DNA of 64,000 nt from Bactrocera neohumeralis (GCF_024586455.1 NC_065922.1:28764089-28828088), one strand, 5' to 3'. Positions 1-11,490 are shown, counted from the first letter of the stretch. Numbers and translations: made by a program. Notes: generated from the sequence alone by a model not told the origin.

Positions 1-640
1 GCACTTTTAGTGATTTTCAACATAACCTTTGTATGGGAGGTGGGCGTGGTTATTATCCGATTTCTTCCATTTTTGAACTGTATATGGAAATGCCTGAAGA
101 AAACGACTGTGTAGAGTTTGGTTGACATAGCTATAGTAGTTTTCGAGATATGTACAAAAAACTTAGTAGGGGGCGGGGCCACGCCCACTTTTCCAAAAAA
201 AATACGGCCAAATATGTCCCTCCCTAATGCGATCCTTTGTGCCAAATTTCACTTTAATATCTTTATTTATGGCTTAGTTATGATAGGTTTTCGGTTTCCG
301 CCATTTTGTGGGCGTGGCAGTTGGCCGATTTTGCCCATCTTCGAACTTAACCTTCTTATGGAGCCAAGGAATACGTGTACCAAGTTTCATCATGATATCT
401 CAATTTTTACTCAAGTTACAGCTTGCACGGACGGACGGACAGACGGACGGACAGACGGACGGACGGACAGACAGACATCCGGATTTCGACTCTACTCGTC
501 ACCCTGATCACTTTGGTATATATAACCCTATATCTGACTCTTTTAGTTTTAGGACTTACAAACAACCGTTATGTGAACAAAACTATAATACTCTCTTAGC
601 AACATTGTTGCGAGAGTATAAAAATTATAATAAAGTTGAG
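1..640 (+). repeat. Dispersed TE-like repeat with terminal hairpin
   Basis: The stretch carries short G/C blocks (GGGCGTGG, GGGGCGGGGCCACGCCCAC), a line resembling 'ccaagtttcatcatgatatc' just before an ACGG simple-repeat tract, and at its right end a hairpin at 589-618 (arms TACTCTC/GAGAGTA and GCAAC/GTTGC around a 3-nt loop). From memory this combination recurs in fly genomes as a non-autonomous dispersed repeat; the superfamily is not certain. The left end is outside the window. The two open frames across it (118-507, 308-667) have no recognisable protein features and read through the simple repeat. A second copy of only the hairpin end is at 41121-41157. Confidence 0.65.
427..476. repeat. 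(ACGG/ACAG)n simple repeat
   Basis: About 50 bp of ACGG units interspersed with ACAG units, inside the dispersed repeat that starts the window. It creates a spurious TDGQTDG-type peptide in two frames. Confidence 0.9.
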
Positions 641-1883
641 GACATACTTTCAACAACAAACCGGTAATAATCCCGCTCACTTTGAACTGCGAGGAGCTCA
701 AATGAATAGAGCATGGAATGTCTCTAATAGGTTAGGTTGAAAAGTAGTTCAAGTTACAAACGCCAAGGAACAAGGATTCATTTGGACGGTTTGGAACGAC
801 GGTCCGTTCAAATACCTAAAAATCTTATCTATCGGACAAAAAGATCCACAGAAACACTTATACACTTCAAAATTACCGACGAATTTCTATAAAAATATAT
901 AGAGGAAATAAGTATTAACAAACGAGAACTGTTCCTTCTCTTAAATGTCTGAAATGGGCTAACCAAATAACCAATTTCGCCAATAAGTATGTTAGAAGCA
1001 ATCCGCACTCAATTAATCGTCGGTAAGTAAATTTTCAAACTGACTCTTTCGTCGATGACGTTGACTCACGGTAATGTGGATCTCCACGCTGGATAGTTAC
1101 TTCATAAAAAATTTCATGTTATCTCGGTTTTTTAACGACAAAGCGGCACCAATAATAACTAAAGATTCATTCTCGTATTCAGTGTGGTTGTAAATGCTCG
1201 CTGATATATGAAGAATAAAATAAAATAAAATAATGTAGCTGGCTGTAACCGCAACCACTTATTCAAACAAAGATATCTGGTTTTTCAAAAGAGAATAGTT
1301 TTGCTTTCAACTCTCTCGTTATCAAGTTAAATTTTCTATTGAAAAATAAAGTCACCAGTTCTGAAGTTATAAGCCGATATCTTTTGAGTGGTAAATAATT
1401 TAATAGCAGAAAAAAAAACTATTTAAAATCTTAATTTTATCATGCCTCTGACTACACCTAACCCCTTAAAAGACATTACAGTTTTAATTTTTTTGTGAAA
1501 CTTTTAGCTAACGTTGCGACCTGACTGGATCTTTTAACGATTCAAATAAGTTTTATTTTATACAAGTGTCAGGAAGTCAACAAAAACTGGACGTTCTTAA
1601 GTTGGATCGAATAAGAATGTTTGGGTCCAGTTTTTCATCTTTAATTAATTGAAGTGCAAATTTAAGGAATTTTCATTAAAATAGCAAAATGGTTGAAAAA
1701 TTGTCACACGTTTATATTATTGGTTCATTTACAGGTTTGACCGATTTCAAGTTTGCAATTCAAATTAAATTTCTGAAACGGGGGCCCTTTAGCCGAGTAA
1801 CTTTAAGTCCACTCAAAAGGCAGGTAAATGGTATACATACATACATCCATATACATGCAGTTTAAGCGACGCTGCTGAAGCTC
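641..1883. other. No gene seen; unassigned AT-rich DNA
   Basis: Stops are dense in all frames. It contains a GGTTAGGTT motif near 730 and a short CATA run near 1840-1855. A lone GTAAGT at 1023 has no supporting acceptor or promoter. Confidence 0.5.
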
Positions 1884-2450
1884 TTGTTAATTCGCCCCAT
1901 TGGATCAGCTATTAGAGCCGTCTGTAGGCGTAAAAAAGAGGAGAGAACCAAAAGCATCAACCAAACCTCAACCAAAGAGCGATGGACCCACAGACTAATC
2001 CAGGACATTGATCTGTGGATAGATAGACAACATGAGGACCTAGACTTTCACCTAGCCCAAATACTGAGTGGACATGAATGTTTTAGAAGCTATCTGTTCC
2101 GATTCCATCACGACGTTAGTCCGTACTGTTCGACGTGTACAGAGTGAATAGAAGACTCTGAGCACGTAGTTTTTCATTGCCCATGTTTTTCAAATGTAAG
2201 GGAAAAGTCACTTGGCGGTAGTTTTTCAGTGAAAACTTTGTCAGTCCTCTGGTAAATGGAAAGCTGTCAGCACAGCGTCATGATAAAACATAGACATACT
2301 ATATATAGTATATTAGGCGTCAGTCAGTCCGTATGATAGATGAGACTTAAAGTATTTCTCTCTCCCATAAAGTAATACTTAATCCGTTGGTTCCGTGGGA
2401 GAGATATGAGTTGGGAGTAGGTTAGGTTTAGCGGATTAAAGTTCCGCACT
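1884..2450 (+). pseudogene. Non-LTR retrotransposon RT C-terminal remnant
   Basis: The plus-strand frame reads a stretch with LSGHECFRSYLFRFHHD, then SPYCSTC, an in-frame stop at about 2145-2147, and beyond it EDSEHVVFHCPCF. This is the layout of the C-terminal end of LINE polyproteins of the R1/LOA/Jockey kind: a GHG-x(n)-YL-RF segment followed by a Cys/His knuckle with C-x2-C and H-x4-C spacing and the EHV.F.CP motif. The family exact clade cannot be fixed from this fragment. The endonuclease and the catalytic RT motifs are absent, so this is a 5-prime-truncated dead copy, also broken by the stop between the two zinc-ligand pairs. There is no proper ATG; the open frame begins at a TTG. The tail to about 2450 (AGTAGGTTAGGTTTAGCGG) resembles the 3-prime end of such elements in tephritids, from memory. 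Confidence 0.75.
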
Positions 2451-2956
2451 CCGACTTTCAATGTTTCCTCCTTAAATGAAATAATGCACACCTATTGAAG
2501 GACTTAAAGGAATTCAAAAATCTGGGATGTTTTTCACTAACTGCAGCAAATATTTCGGTTGACTAATTGATACAATTTATTCCTAGCCACACTTACAAAA
2601 TTAATCATCATATTTAACGCCAAGCAAAAGCAGTTAACGCAGATACTGATGTATCCTTATCCTTATCTTTCTGTATCGTTGATGAAAAACAGTGTACTGG
2701 TAAAGCAGGTTATCGACGGTATCTAAGGCCGCATAAAAATTGTCCGTATAAAAATCTTTCAGTATCGAATTCGATTTCGTTGTGGAATGAATGATTATTT
2801 ATCGAAAATTAAGCAATGAAATTCAACGTATAATCACTTTAGATTTGACAAAATGGTTATGTTTACTTTTAAGTCAGAAAATAGATTTTTTTTATAATAA
2901 ATAAATAAAAACTTGTGAGTTTACAAAATTTAATGTACTATACTTAAAGAATCGCT
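2451..2956. other. No gene seen; AT-rich unassigned DNA
   Basis: No long frames and no TE protein similarity. It lies between the LINE remnant and a dispersed-repeat copy. Confidence 0.5.
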
Positions 2957-3240
2957 GCTTAATTTTGAAAAATTTTGGATTCACTTAATCACGGAGCCGA
3001 TCTCCAAGAAGACTTCCGATAAAAAGGTATCTGGCGCTGAGGAAAGCTTTTCTGCTTAAAACTATCTCAAATCCCAAAATCAAGCAAACTCATTGTTACT
3101 ATAGATTAATACAGGTACTGATCGAAGGACGAGTCAAATTTTTATTTTTCACCGAACTGTGGCTTAACAAAAAATTTAGTTATCAATTATTATCAAAAAT
3201 GTTATTCCTTAGATCATTAACTGACAAATATATCTAAAGC
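2957..3240 (+). repeat. Dispersed repeat family A, copy 1
   Basis: It shares a series of blocks with 45000-45238 (same strand) and with the reverse complement of about 33560-33880. The blocks include TTTTGAAAAATTTTGGATT, CAGCTTAAAATAATCTCAAA-like, TACTATAGATGAATAC-like and ATTCCTTAGATCATTA-like lines in the same order. The copies are strongly diverged. I see no coding capacity and do not recognise the family. Confidence 0.6.
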
Positions 3241-3560
3241 GGTCTTATTAATATTTTAAATCGATCGGTTCTGGCGTTTCGGAAAAATTATCCTTACCGC
3301 TTCTGTAAACAGCATTTCGATAAAAACTCATTTAAAGTTTAAGCAGCTGATTAAATAGTGGCTACCATTACCCACATATTTTTGAGACTATTTGCCGGAT
3401 AAATGTTAAATTTTCTGAGGGAATTTATGTGAAATTTTTATAAATAAAATTTATTTAAAAATATACATATATCCACCCAATTCTCATATATATAAATACT
3501 CAACTTCTTTTTGAACTTTAGTTTCAAAAGTTCCGCAATGAGAGTAATTTTATGCAATAA
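3241..3560. other. AT-rich DNA upstream of the promoter region
   Basis: No gene. A TATATATAAAT string near 3487-3497 could be a TATA box but has no convincing initiator at the right distance, so I do not call a promoter here. Confidence 0.4.
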
Positions 3561-4205
3561 CAAAAAGTAACAACAACCACGCACCGCCGAAACATCAACC
3601 GAATCAAAGATGCGTCTGTGATTGGTTAAAAGGCGTGCACCGAACGCAAGTAGAACGCTTCAAGCGCTGAGAAACTACCAGCTAGCGCACATTTAGCAGG
3701 TAGATTTAAGCCAGCTGCAATAATTAAACCCGAGTTAAAAGCTCAGCAACAGCTGAGTGTTGGCTCTCTTCAACCCAGCACGTACTCTTAATAGCTGACG
3801 CTCTTCTCTGTCGTTGCTGCTGCTGCTGTTGCTGCCGCTGTTATTGCTGCGCTAACACCTTGGACGCCCTTGAGGCAGCGCTCCCCCACATGCAGCGGCG
3901 ACGCCGAACAGCAACTCATCACGTGCAGCGCGGCAATCTCGTTGGCAGCATTGTGTTGGCAGTAAGTATTGGCGAACAGGATCCAGCTCGAACGGTGCTA
4001 CCGCCATTGTTAACCAACAGCAACATCGTCGGATTGTCGGTGCTGGTGTTATTGACGTAGTTGTGCGGTTGTCGTGTTTGGGAGTCGTGTAAGCGCGACC
4101 GAATGAACATTGTTTTTGTTTTTTTATGTATTTTTCTCGAACGAGAAGTTAATAGCCGAAGTGAGTGTGTATGAACATTCGTTGGCTCGATCGGAGCAGA
4201 GTAGT
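3561..4205 (+). promoter_or_regulatory. Promoter-proximal region with CTG runs
   Basis: The composition is visibly less AT-rich than the flanks. It holds GCGC- and CAGCTG-type motifs and an interrupted CTG run at about 3812-3847 (GTTGCTGCTGCTGCTGTTGC). It sits directly upstream of the best core promoter in the window, so it is probably proximal regulatory DNA or an alternative first exon. A GTAAGT donor-like site at 3962, after GTGTTGGCA, would end such an alternative exon. The frame 3890-4060 (ATG at 3890) encodes only 56 residues rich in Arg and Val and is not recognisable. Confidence 0.4.
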
Positions 4206-4274
4206 TAAATATAACGTTGTGTCCGGTTTTGAGCCAACATCATTCCATAACGGAGCGTTCTCAGTCGCAGTCAA
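4206..4274 (+). promoter_or_regulatory. Core promoter: TATA-like, Inr and DPE
   Basis: TATAAC is at 4210-4215, starting at -32 relative to the A of TCATTC (4240-4245), which fits the fly initiator consensus TCAKTY with A+1 at 4242. AGTCA at 4269-4273 fits the downstream promoter element consensus RGWYV exactly at +28 to +32. All three spacings are canonical for Drosophila-type focused promoters. A second initiator-like TCAGTC lies at 4261-4266 but lacks a DPE at its own +28. The region downstream reads as a leader with a splice donor, which supports plus-strand initiation. Confidence 0.6.
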
Positions 4275-6220
4275 TTTGTAGTAGCAACAAACGGCACCTG
4301 CGAAACCCGTACATAGTAAGAAAAACGAAAATTATTCGCAGCACAACAACAACAATACGCGTTACTATAAGTTGTTAAAATAAGAAAAAAAAACTTAGAC
4401 GCGCGTTAAGTTAGGCGCTTTCGCATCATCACGTCCATTATATACGACTAAGTGTAAATTATCGCCTCCGCCAAACACCACCCTAATCCAACCCAACTAA
4501 GTCGAACTGCAAACAACGACGGCAACGCGAACTCTGTGCATACGAGCATTGTTGTTGTTGTGCGATGTTGTATATTTTGTGGCGTTCGGGTGGATCGCGT
4601 CAAATTTAAGCAAACAAGTGAGCGGGCGTAGTGGATTGTGACGTTGTCTCGCAGTTTTTTTTTTAATTTTTTATTTCAAGTGAAGTAATTAACTAAGTGA
4701 CAATGAAGTGAACTTCTCGTTGTAGAGACACGACCAACATCTTGGTACACAATTGTTGTTGTTGTCACGCTGTCACAATATCCGTCTAACTACCAGCAGC
4801 TTCGGCAGTCCACCTGGTCGCGTTTTCGTTGTCGTCGTCATCATCATTACCGTTGACGTTGTATGCTAACGGCTTAGATCGCTTTTCTTCGGGCTTAAGG
4901 TGTTCGTCGTGTGCGCGGAACCTCATAATCGGCACAACGGTCGTCGCTGCAGCCACAGTCAGTGCCAAAGCTATAGCTACAGCCACCGCCACCGCCGACG
5001 CAGCTGCAGTGAGTGATCTCCGCAGCATACACACGATCGCCCAGCGTCGCAGCCACGAGCGCCCAGCAGCAGCAGTAGCCAACGCAGCAGCGACAGCAGC
5101 CACCTTAGTGGCGGCAGTTAGCTTTATTACCGCAAAACTATCTGCGAAGTTAAAACGTATCTGAGGTTTCAATACCGTTTTGGTGTGTTTTCGAGTTGGT
5201 CGTGTTTAGCTCCTAAGCGTCTTTACGGTTGTGCAGTACATATATTATTACCATATACTATAATATTACTGAGTTATTGAATAATAAAAAATAATAAACA
5301 ATTTTGAAAAGTAATTAAATAGTATTTTAAAAATATACAAGCATTAAAAAATTTGCTTGAAAGTGTTTTCGAGTATTAAAAAGCAGTTTGTGCTTCCTTT
5401 TTTCGAGTAAAAAAAAGTTTAATTATATTAAATAAAATTCAGGAGCTGCTGCTGTTGATAAACGCAAATTATTAATGCAAGAGAAAATTAACAATTTTGT
5501 CGCTTGAATAATTCGGCTTAAGCCTTAGTAACGGCGACGACAACGACAACGAAGCCCGGTGCCAATAAGACATTCCGTTCGACGAATTTCGGTTGTAGCA
5601 AAAAAGGCACACAGCAGGAAAAACGCGTACAATTTTCCACAGCAAACTTGTTTCCTTCGAATTTGGCGTGTAAAACGTATAACGGAAATGTAAATTATTC
5701 GCCCCCTTCATGTTTATATTTGAAAAAGCGTAAACTCAAGCAAGTACGCGTGCAAAAAAATAAGAAACATACGCGGAAAAAATTATAAAAATTTTAAAAA
5801 TTAAATAACTGTAAAAAATAAACGCTAGTGTGCAATACGTCGCAATTATATAAAAATTATATACGAAACAAAACTTTTAAAAATTTAAAAAAACCCATTA
5901 TTTGTTTAGAGATTTTTATTTTTGTTGAGTGAACTGTAAGCCTCGCAGCTTTAAACACATTTGAAAACGCGTTACATAAAAATTAAATTAATTATTAATT
6001 TTAAAACCACACTTTTCAGAACAAAAATTAAAAAACAATTATCGTTACTCGGCGTATATAACAACAAATATACGAAGCGTAATTAAAACAAAACGCAAAA
6101 TATCGGAATAAAAGAGCAAAACCAGCGTACAACGCTTAATTAAACGCGTCGTTAGCGACTTTGCACGCTTTTGCAGCAGCCAAACAGCAGCGCTGTTGTG
6201 CATTTCATGTGCCTTTAACG
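4242..6220 (+). other. Candidate long non-coding first exon (5-prime leader)
   Basis: The candidate transcript runs from the initiator at 4242 to a donor AACG|GTAAGT at 6221, about 1979 nt. It has short CAA, TTG and GCA/GCN runs (for example CACAACAACAACAA near 4340 and an Ala-codon-rich block at 4960-5125) and then becomes A-rich like many fly leaders. Several short ATG frames would act as upstream ORFs. No frame looks like a conserved protein: the 4829-5164 plus-strand and 4786-5172 minus-strand frames open at TTG and are low-complexity alanine tracts caused by GCN/CAG repeats. Read as the first exon of a large gene whose coding part is elsewhere. The gene is not identifiable from the leader. 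Alternative donor-like sites (GTGAGC at 4617) would shorten it. Confidence 0.5.
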
Positions 6221-6920
6221 GTAAGTTTGACTTAAAAAAATTATGTTTCCTTATAACGCTTACGTAATGCCGCATTGAGTTAACACTTTTTGTCGCCAAA
6301 AATAAGCGCAAAAGCGACAAGTGAAATTTATCGTGGAAAAATTGTTTAGTAGGTTAAAATATATTTTAGTTTATGATATATACGCTTATTTTTTCCTAGA
6401 GTGCTTTGAAATAAAAAAAATTTTATGTGTATGGGAGACAGTGTTGTATTTATGGCTAACGTCATAACGTTAAAAATTGCATCATTAACTGCGATTGTAT
6501 AATAATTAAGTATAAATTATATAATTTAGTTTGGGTGATTTCCACGAAGATGTTTAGGTTTCAAATATTTTATTTGTAAAGAAAAATGTTTTTCATATAT
6601 TTTATTTGCCGTGTTCAAACTTGGCTTTGGAGCTTGTGAAATAGATGCTTTGGGTTCAAAAAGTTTTTTTGTTTTCAAATTCTGATTGATTTGTGAATAT
6701 CTTAGATTAATTTTAAAAAATTATTGGGCATAAAACGCCATGAAATCTAGATTATACTTCATTAATATGAAATTAAGTATTTCATGTCATATTGTGACTA
6801 TACCCTAAGAAAACTCGATGAGAACACAGTTTTGTTCTAATAGTTTCATAAAAATCGAAGAGATTTCTCTATTTTTGACATTTTTAAGAATTTATTTCAT
6901 ATTAAACAACGTAATTATTT
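6221..6920. other. Intron start, no further feature seen
   Basis: AT-rich sequence directly after the donor, with homopolymer A/T runs and no frames of note. Confidence 0.4.
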
Positions 6921-7140
6921 TCCTCAAGAATAACAGGTTTAATTAATTTAATTAACAAAATTAGTTTTATTTTCTCAAAAACCAGCAATTTTTTCTTCAA
7001 CACAAAAAATACGATAAATCCGAATGCAAATTAAGCAACATAATTTGCTTCAAGAATAATAAATTTAATTAACAAAATGAGTTTAACTTTCTCGACAACT
7101 AGCAAATTATTTTTTTCAACAGAAAAATATACAATTTAGG
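6921..7140. repeat. Tandem duplication, about 126 bp, 2 units
   Basis: CAAGAATAACAGGTTTAATT at 6925 and CAAGAATAATAAATTTAATT at 7051 begin two diverged units. Both continue with AACAAAAT-AGTTT, TTTCTC-A-AAC-AGCAA and TTCAACA-AAAAATA in the same order. The offset is 126 bp. Confidence 0.75.
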
Positions 7141-7590
7141 TGAAAAGATCTAAATTTAATTAACATTAATTTACCTTCCCAGGTGTCTTAAGAGGGGTGC
7201 AGTATAAAATAATTTTTTTGTATTTTTTTCGTTATTTTCTTTTTATTATTTACTTCAAAATGTTTATTTTGTATCTTTTTTATTATTTATTTCAAACTTT
7301 ACTATTTAAAGAGTATTAAAAGTCGATATCTGTCTTATGTAGGCTTATATTCGATTTTTTAGTGTTCAAAACTTTAAAGCTTTTCCCCACAATTCAAGTT
7401 TTTAAAGTAGCTGACCTTCATTAATTCAAAATTGCTTCAACGATTCCTTTGAAATTTTCAATACTATTTTTGTACATGATTTTCGAACAAACTTCGGAGG
7501 GACATTTGCAAACTTGTTAATAATTTTTATTTTAAAATAAAAAATTCACCGATTTTTTCTTTTCAAAAATTTTCAAAATATGGAAAAATT
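7141..7590. other. No gene seen; AT-rich
   Basis: Poly-T and ATTTATT-rich sequence with no structure I can name. Confidence 0.4.
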
Positions 7591-7765
7591 GAAATTTCGA
7601 AAATCCCCTTTTGTTTTACAAACTATTATCTAACGAGTGGAATTGGACTTTTCTTTCTGGAAAATGAAAACATGAAATTTCGAAAATCCTCTTCTGTCTT
7701 ACCTGGAGAAAACTATTATCTAACGAATGGCATTTGATTTTTCATTTTGGATGATCCAACTACAA
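7591..7765. repeat. Tandem duplication, about 83-90 bp, 2 units
   Basis: GAAATTTCGAAAATCC occurs at 7591 and 7674, and AACTATTATCTAACGA at 7621 and 7711. The second unit carries about 7 extra bases. Confidence 0.8.
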
Positions 7766-8160
7766 GGTAGGGTACCGCATTACTCTCTAATTCGAATTCG
7801 AATAATTGCTGCCATGGCCAGTTTTATATATTTTTTCTTTATGCAAAATTTTTCGAATGCCATACTTTAAGATTACATTGGTTCCAAAAAAGAAATTTGA
7901 ACTGTGTTGTCATGAGAAATTCACAAAAACAAGATATTATCAAAACAAGATTATTTTCCGATTTCAAAAATTATTTGAAAGCTATGCCATTATATTTCGA
8001 AAAAATTATTGAAGATACTTATGCTTGTATGTATGTAACAGCTCCTTCTAACTTCTAGAGAGTTCATAATTTTTTTTTTAATTATTATAGTTTAATAATA
8101 AAATTAATAATTTGCACCAGAAATGCACATGAATTCTGAAAGTGTAAATTTTTTAAATAT
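7766..8160. other. No gene seen
   Basis: The 7806-8012 frame is a Phe/Lys/Ile-rich chance frame with no recognisable features. Confidence 0.4.
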
Positions 8161-8420
8161 TTTTAAAATTCTAAATTAAATTTTTTTATTTTTTTTTTTT
8201 TTTTAATATTATAATTTTTTTAATTTTTTAAAAATTCCATATTTTAAAATATTTTCTAAAACAACAAAATATCTAATTTTTTTTTTAATATTTTAATTTT
8301 TTAAAAATTCCATATTTTCAAAAACAATTAAATTTTTAATTTTTTTATTATATTTTAGTTTTTTTTTAATATTTTTAAAATTCTAAATCTACAAATATTT
8401 TCCAAAACAATAGCATCTCT
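8161..8420. repeat. AT-only tandem repeat, about 73 bp
   Basis: TTTTAAAAATTCCATATTTT recurs at about 8225 and 8298 among poly-T and AATATT tracts, with a partial further unit ending AAAATTCTAAATCTACAAATA. Confidence 0.55.
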
Positions 8421-9870
8421 TAAAATTTTTAATTATCAAGGCCTTGCAGAAAAATCACTAACCTACGAAAAACAGCTTGTATTGATAGGCGCACTTATGT
8501 ACAGGCTTCTAACAAAACTCCAAGCTGCTTCCATTTGGATATTTTGCTATTAACATTTAACAAGCAATTTTCCATTCATATTTAGTTTCAAATTATTAAG
8601 CCATAAACACTAATGAAATATGAGACTGAAATGTACTTTTATAGCACTATTACGAAAAATAATTAGCTTACAGCGCGCTGCTGTAAACACAAGGTAACAT
8701 TTTTACATATGCACATACATACAGACAATATATGGTATTTTGCATTTGGCGTTATTTAACAAAACAAAATTTTTGCATTTCACGTGTCTATTTGCGCGAA
8801 ATGTATTTAATCATTTTGCACACACTTTGCTTTTGGGCTCTTGCTTGTGTTTCTGCACCGTAATTACTTGTTACTTGTTTCGTTATCTTGGCTGCCTGCT
8901 CGCTTTGCCACCTTAGCATGCAGATGTTTTTCTACAGTAACTGTCACTAGCTGACTGCCATTCCCTTTTCGCATATTTTGCTCCTCATATACCTCCTCAT
9001 ATACGTAAATTAAGTAAAAATTCAACTACCGATTTAAGTATACACAAGCGTCATGTATTTGTATATACTTCTATATATGTATGTATATGCATATTTCACT
9101 GAACACGCCTTTTCTAGTTATTTATCATCGGTTTTGCGTTTTTTGACTCAAGCGTACTTGAACGCTTGCTTAGTTGTAGCTATTAAATTTAGCACAAAAC
9201 AGATATTTTCAAGCAAATATTTGCATAAGATTTCGCTTTCATTGTCTGAAGCACAACGCCAAAAGGCACTACAAAGGTGTATGCATACATATATACTAAA
9301 GTACATATAACTTTGTTTAGTACATGAAAAATAAACGCACGTGTATGCTCATGCATTAATTTTATGTGTCTGTACAAAGCTGTGAGACGCAAGCTTAGCG
9401 GCTGGTACGCGCGACACATCAGGATTGATAAGCTGAAGATAACAGATGCGTGTCCAAAACACATAAAAAATATGAGAAAAAGAAATATTTTCTTTTGTTT
9501 CAATAATTCTTACTAAATTTCATTAGCTCAAAATCACATAAAAGTTAATTTGTTCGCGGAAATCTGACTAGTCATCTAAGTATGGAAAAAAACCTTTAGG
9601 TTGTTTTGACACTCTACTAATCGTAGCTAATATTTTCTGCATCATAAATAATTGCTATACAGCATCATAAGCTAGCCACTGTTATATAAGACTTTTAACT
9701 ATGAATTGTGTGGATAAACTTTCCATCTTTGCGATTTCTTGGTACTATGTTTTACAAAAACTAATTATTTTTTCCCAGCTGGCGGTTATTTACACCCATA
9801 GTACTATAGGCAATGAGAAAACAAAATCATTATAATATTCTATGTTAACAATTGCTATTAGCGAAGTTAT
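8421..9870. other. No gene seen; scattered CATA repeats
   Basis: Contains CATATGCACATACATACAG near 8706 and TATGTATGTATATGC near 9075. A less AT-rich patch lies at about 8820-8990. The two overlapping opposite-strand frames at 9053-9503 look like chance frames. Confidence 0.4.
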
Positions 9871-10240
9871 TTTTGTTCTTAGAATATTTAAAGTCACGGT
9901 CTATTGCTGAAGTATTAGTGCGTAAGTTAGGGACTGTGGTTAAAAAGTGAGGAACTGTGGTTAAAAACCTCCACTCAAAGTGGTGAAATTTTAATAAACT
10001 TAATGTTGTCGGAACCACAAATAACTAAAGACAAAGTAATTTCGTTTAATTGTGTTCTTAGAAAATCTAAAGTCATAGTCTACTTGGAAAGTAGTGAAGC
10101 GAAAATGGTAAATTGTTGTGAAAGGGCGCCTCGAAGGTGGTGAAATCTTCTTCACAATAATGTTATGTAATTAAAAATGTTTCATGACAATATAATTTCG
10201 TTAAATGTTGTTCTGAGTGAAAGTACGGTTAAGTTGTAAC
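9871..10240. repeat. Tandem duplication, about 156-179 bp, 2-3 units
   Basis: GTTCTTAGAATATTTAAAGTCACGG (9875, shown here only by its first part GTTCTTAGAA) recurs at 10054 as GTTCTTAGAAAATCTAAAGT and, degenerate, at 10210 as GTTCTGAGTGAAAGTACGG. TGGTGAAATTTTAAT / TGGTGAAATCTTCTT also recurs. Within the first unit GGACTGTGGTTAAAAA is itself doubled (9930 and 9952). Confidence 0.7.
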
Positions 10241-11104
10241 AATATGAAGTGTTGTTGAACACGAGTAACTTGGAGTGTTTTTAATATTTGCATACTTTGG
10301 GCCGTACTCTTCATTGAATATCAAAGTTGTCGTGTTTTAAAGGATTTGAAGTATGTTTTAAAAATAGTTATAATAAGTGTATGAGGTTATGAAATCAATT
10401 TACTGAAAACATTTACTCTAAATAGGTTATAAGTATGTTTTAAAAATAGTTCTGCTGAGTGTATTGAATATGAAATAAATTTTGGGAAAACAAATTTCAA
10501 TTCAATTTTGAGAAATAATTGAATTATTTTAATTTTTTTTTCAAAATTGATGCAATTTTTTCTAAGAAAATTCCTTCGAAAAATATTTTTCATATCTCTC
10601 TTATATCTTTCAATTTTTCGCATCAGTATTTAAAGCTCCAAAAATTTATTTTTCGACCTAAAGCTTTTTTAATGAGTAGAAGAAACTATTGATATAGCAT
10701 TGAGTAGACAATGGAGATGATTCAAAGATATCGATCTAACCACAAACAAACTAATTTATATCATATTCTGACTAGTTTTTTTATTAATAAAAGCTCTGTA
10801 GCCTTGTAAAATTTGCTACCAAATGATATTTCGTGCACATTACCATGCTCCATTACCTCTAGTAATATCCTGATGAGTTTGGCATAAAGTTTATAATGCT
10901 GAGAAGGAAACGTCGGGATGTTCTTAGGTATATACATATATAAGTTATCAGCATTAAAAGCAATTGACTGTCCTTCTTTTACACGCCTCTCTGTATCTAT
11001 GTACATATGTACGTATCTAAGTTTTTGTGATATTGAACTGAAATTTTGCACACACCTATGTCAGAAGCACCGTTTTCGATGCACTATAGTATATAGCTGT
11101 CACA
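10241..11104. other. No gene seen
   Basis: GTATGTTTTAAAAATAGTT is doubled (10352 and 10432). The segment 10915-11100 (TCTATGTACATATGTACG, then TTGAACTGAAATTTTGCACA) resembles dispersed fly repeats but I cannot place it. Confidence 0.35.
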
Positions 11105-11300
11105 CAAACAGATCGACTAATACAAGTACAACTTGTATCAAGTACTTGTGCGGAAAAATTTTTGGAGAAACTTTTTTTTGAAAATTTTTTTTATTTGAAA
11201 AATTTTTTTATATGAAAACACAAACAGATCGACTAATATCAAGTACTTGTATGGCAATTTTTTTTTTGAATTTTTTTTTTTTATTTGAAAATTTTTTTTT
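11105..11300. repeat. Tandem duplication, 116 bp offset
   Basis: CAAACAGATCGACTAATA occurs at 11105 and 11221, each followed by (A)TCAAGTACTTGT and a poly-T/AAAATTTTTTT tract. The second unit is incomplete. Confidence 0.8.
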
Positions 11301-11349
11301 ATAAAAATTATTTTCATAAAACTTGGCATGACTTATAATTCAAGGAAAC

Positions 11350-11490
11350 GGCACAATTTTCGAACAAGTTGTTCACATTGCACCGCTATAAGATATAGCT
11401 GCTATACAAAATGACCCATTCAAATCAAGTTTTGAATGAAAAACTGTTTTATTCGACAAGATACACTGATATAAGAATATCACAACAGAA
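11350..11490 (-). repeat. TATGGCAGC-type dispersed repeat, copy (minus)
   Basis: The reverse complement reads GTATCTTGTCGAATAAAACAG, then TTGAATGGGTCATTTTGTATAGCAGCTATATCTTATAG (in pieces), matching the order of the repeat seen at 30443-30860. The copy is diverged and partial. Confidence 0.55.

Noticed and set aside
118..667. Two overlapping open frames at the window start
   Set aside because: They read through an ACGG simple repeat and a dispersed TE; no domain is recognisable.
1009..1030. GTAAGT donor-like site at 1023
   Set aside because: No upstream exon-like sequence; same chance argument.
3485..3505. TATATATAAAT as a promoter
   Set aside because: No initiator at about 30 bp downstream; TATA strings are common in this AT-rich DNA.
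4786..5172. Alanine-rich open frames on both strands
   Set aside because: They start at TTG, are low-complexity, and arise because GCN/CAG repeats are open in several frames. They lie inside the candidate leader.
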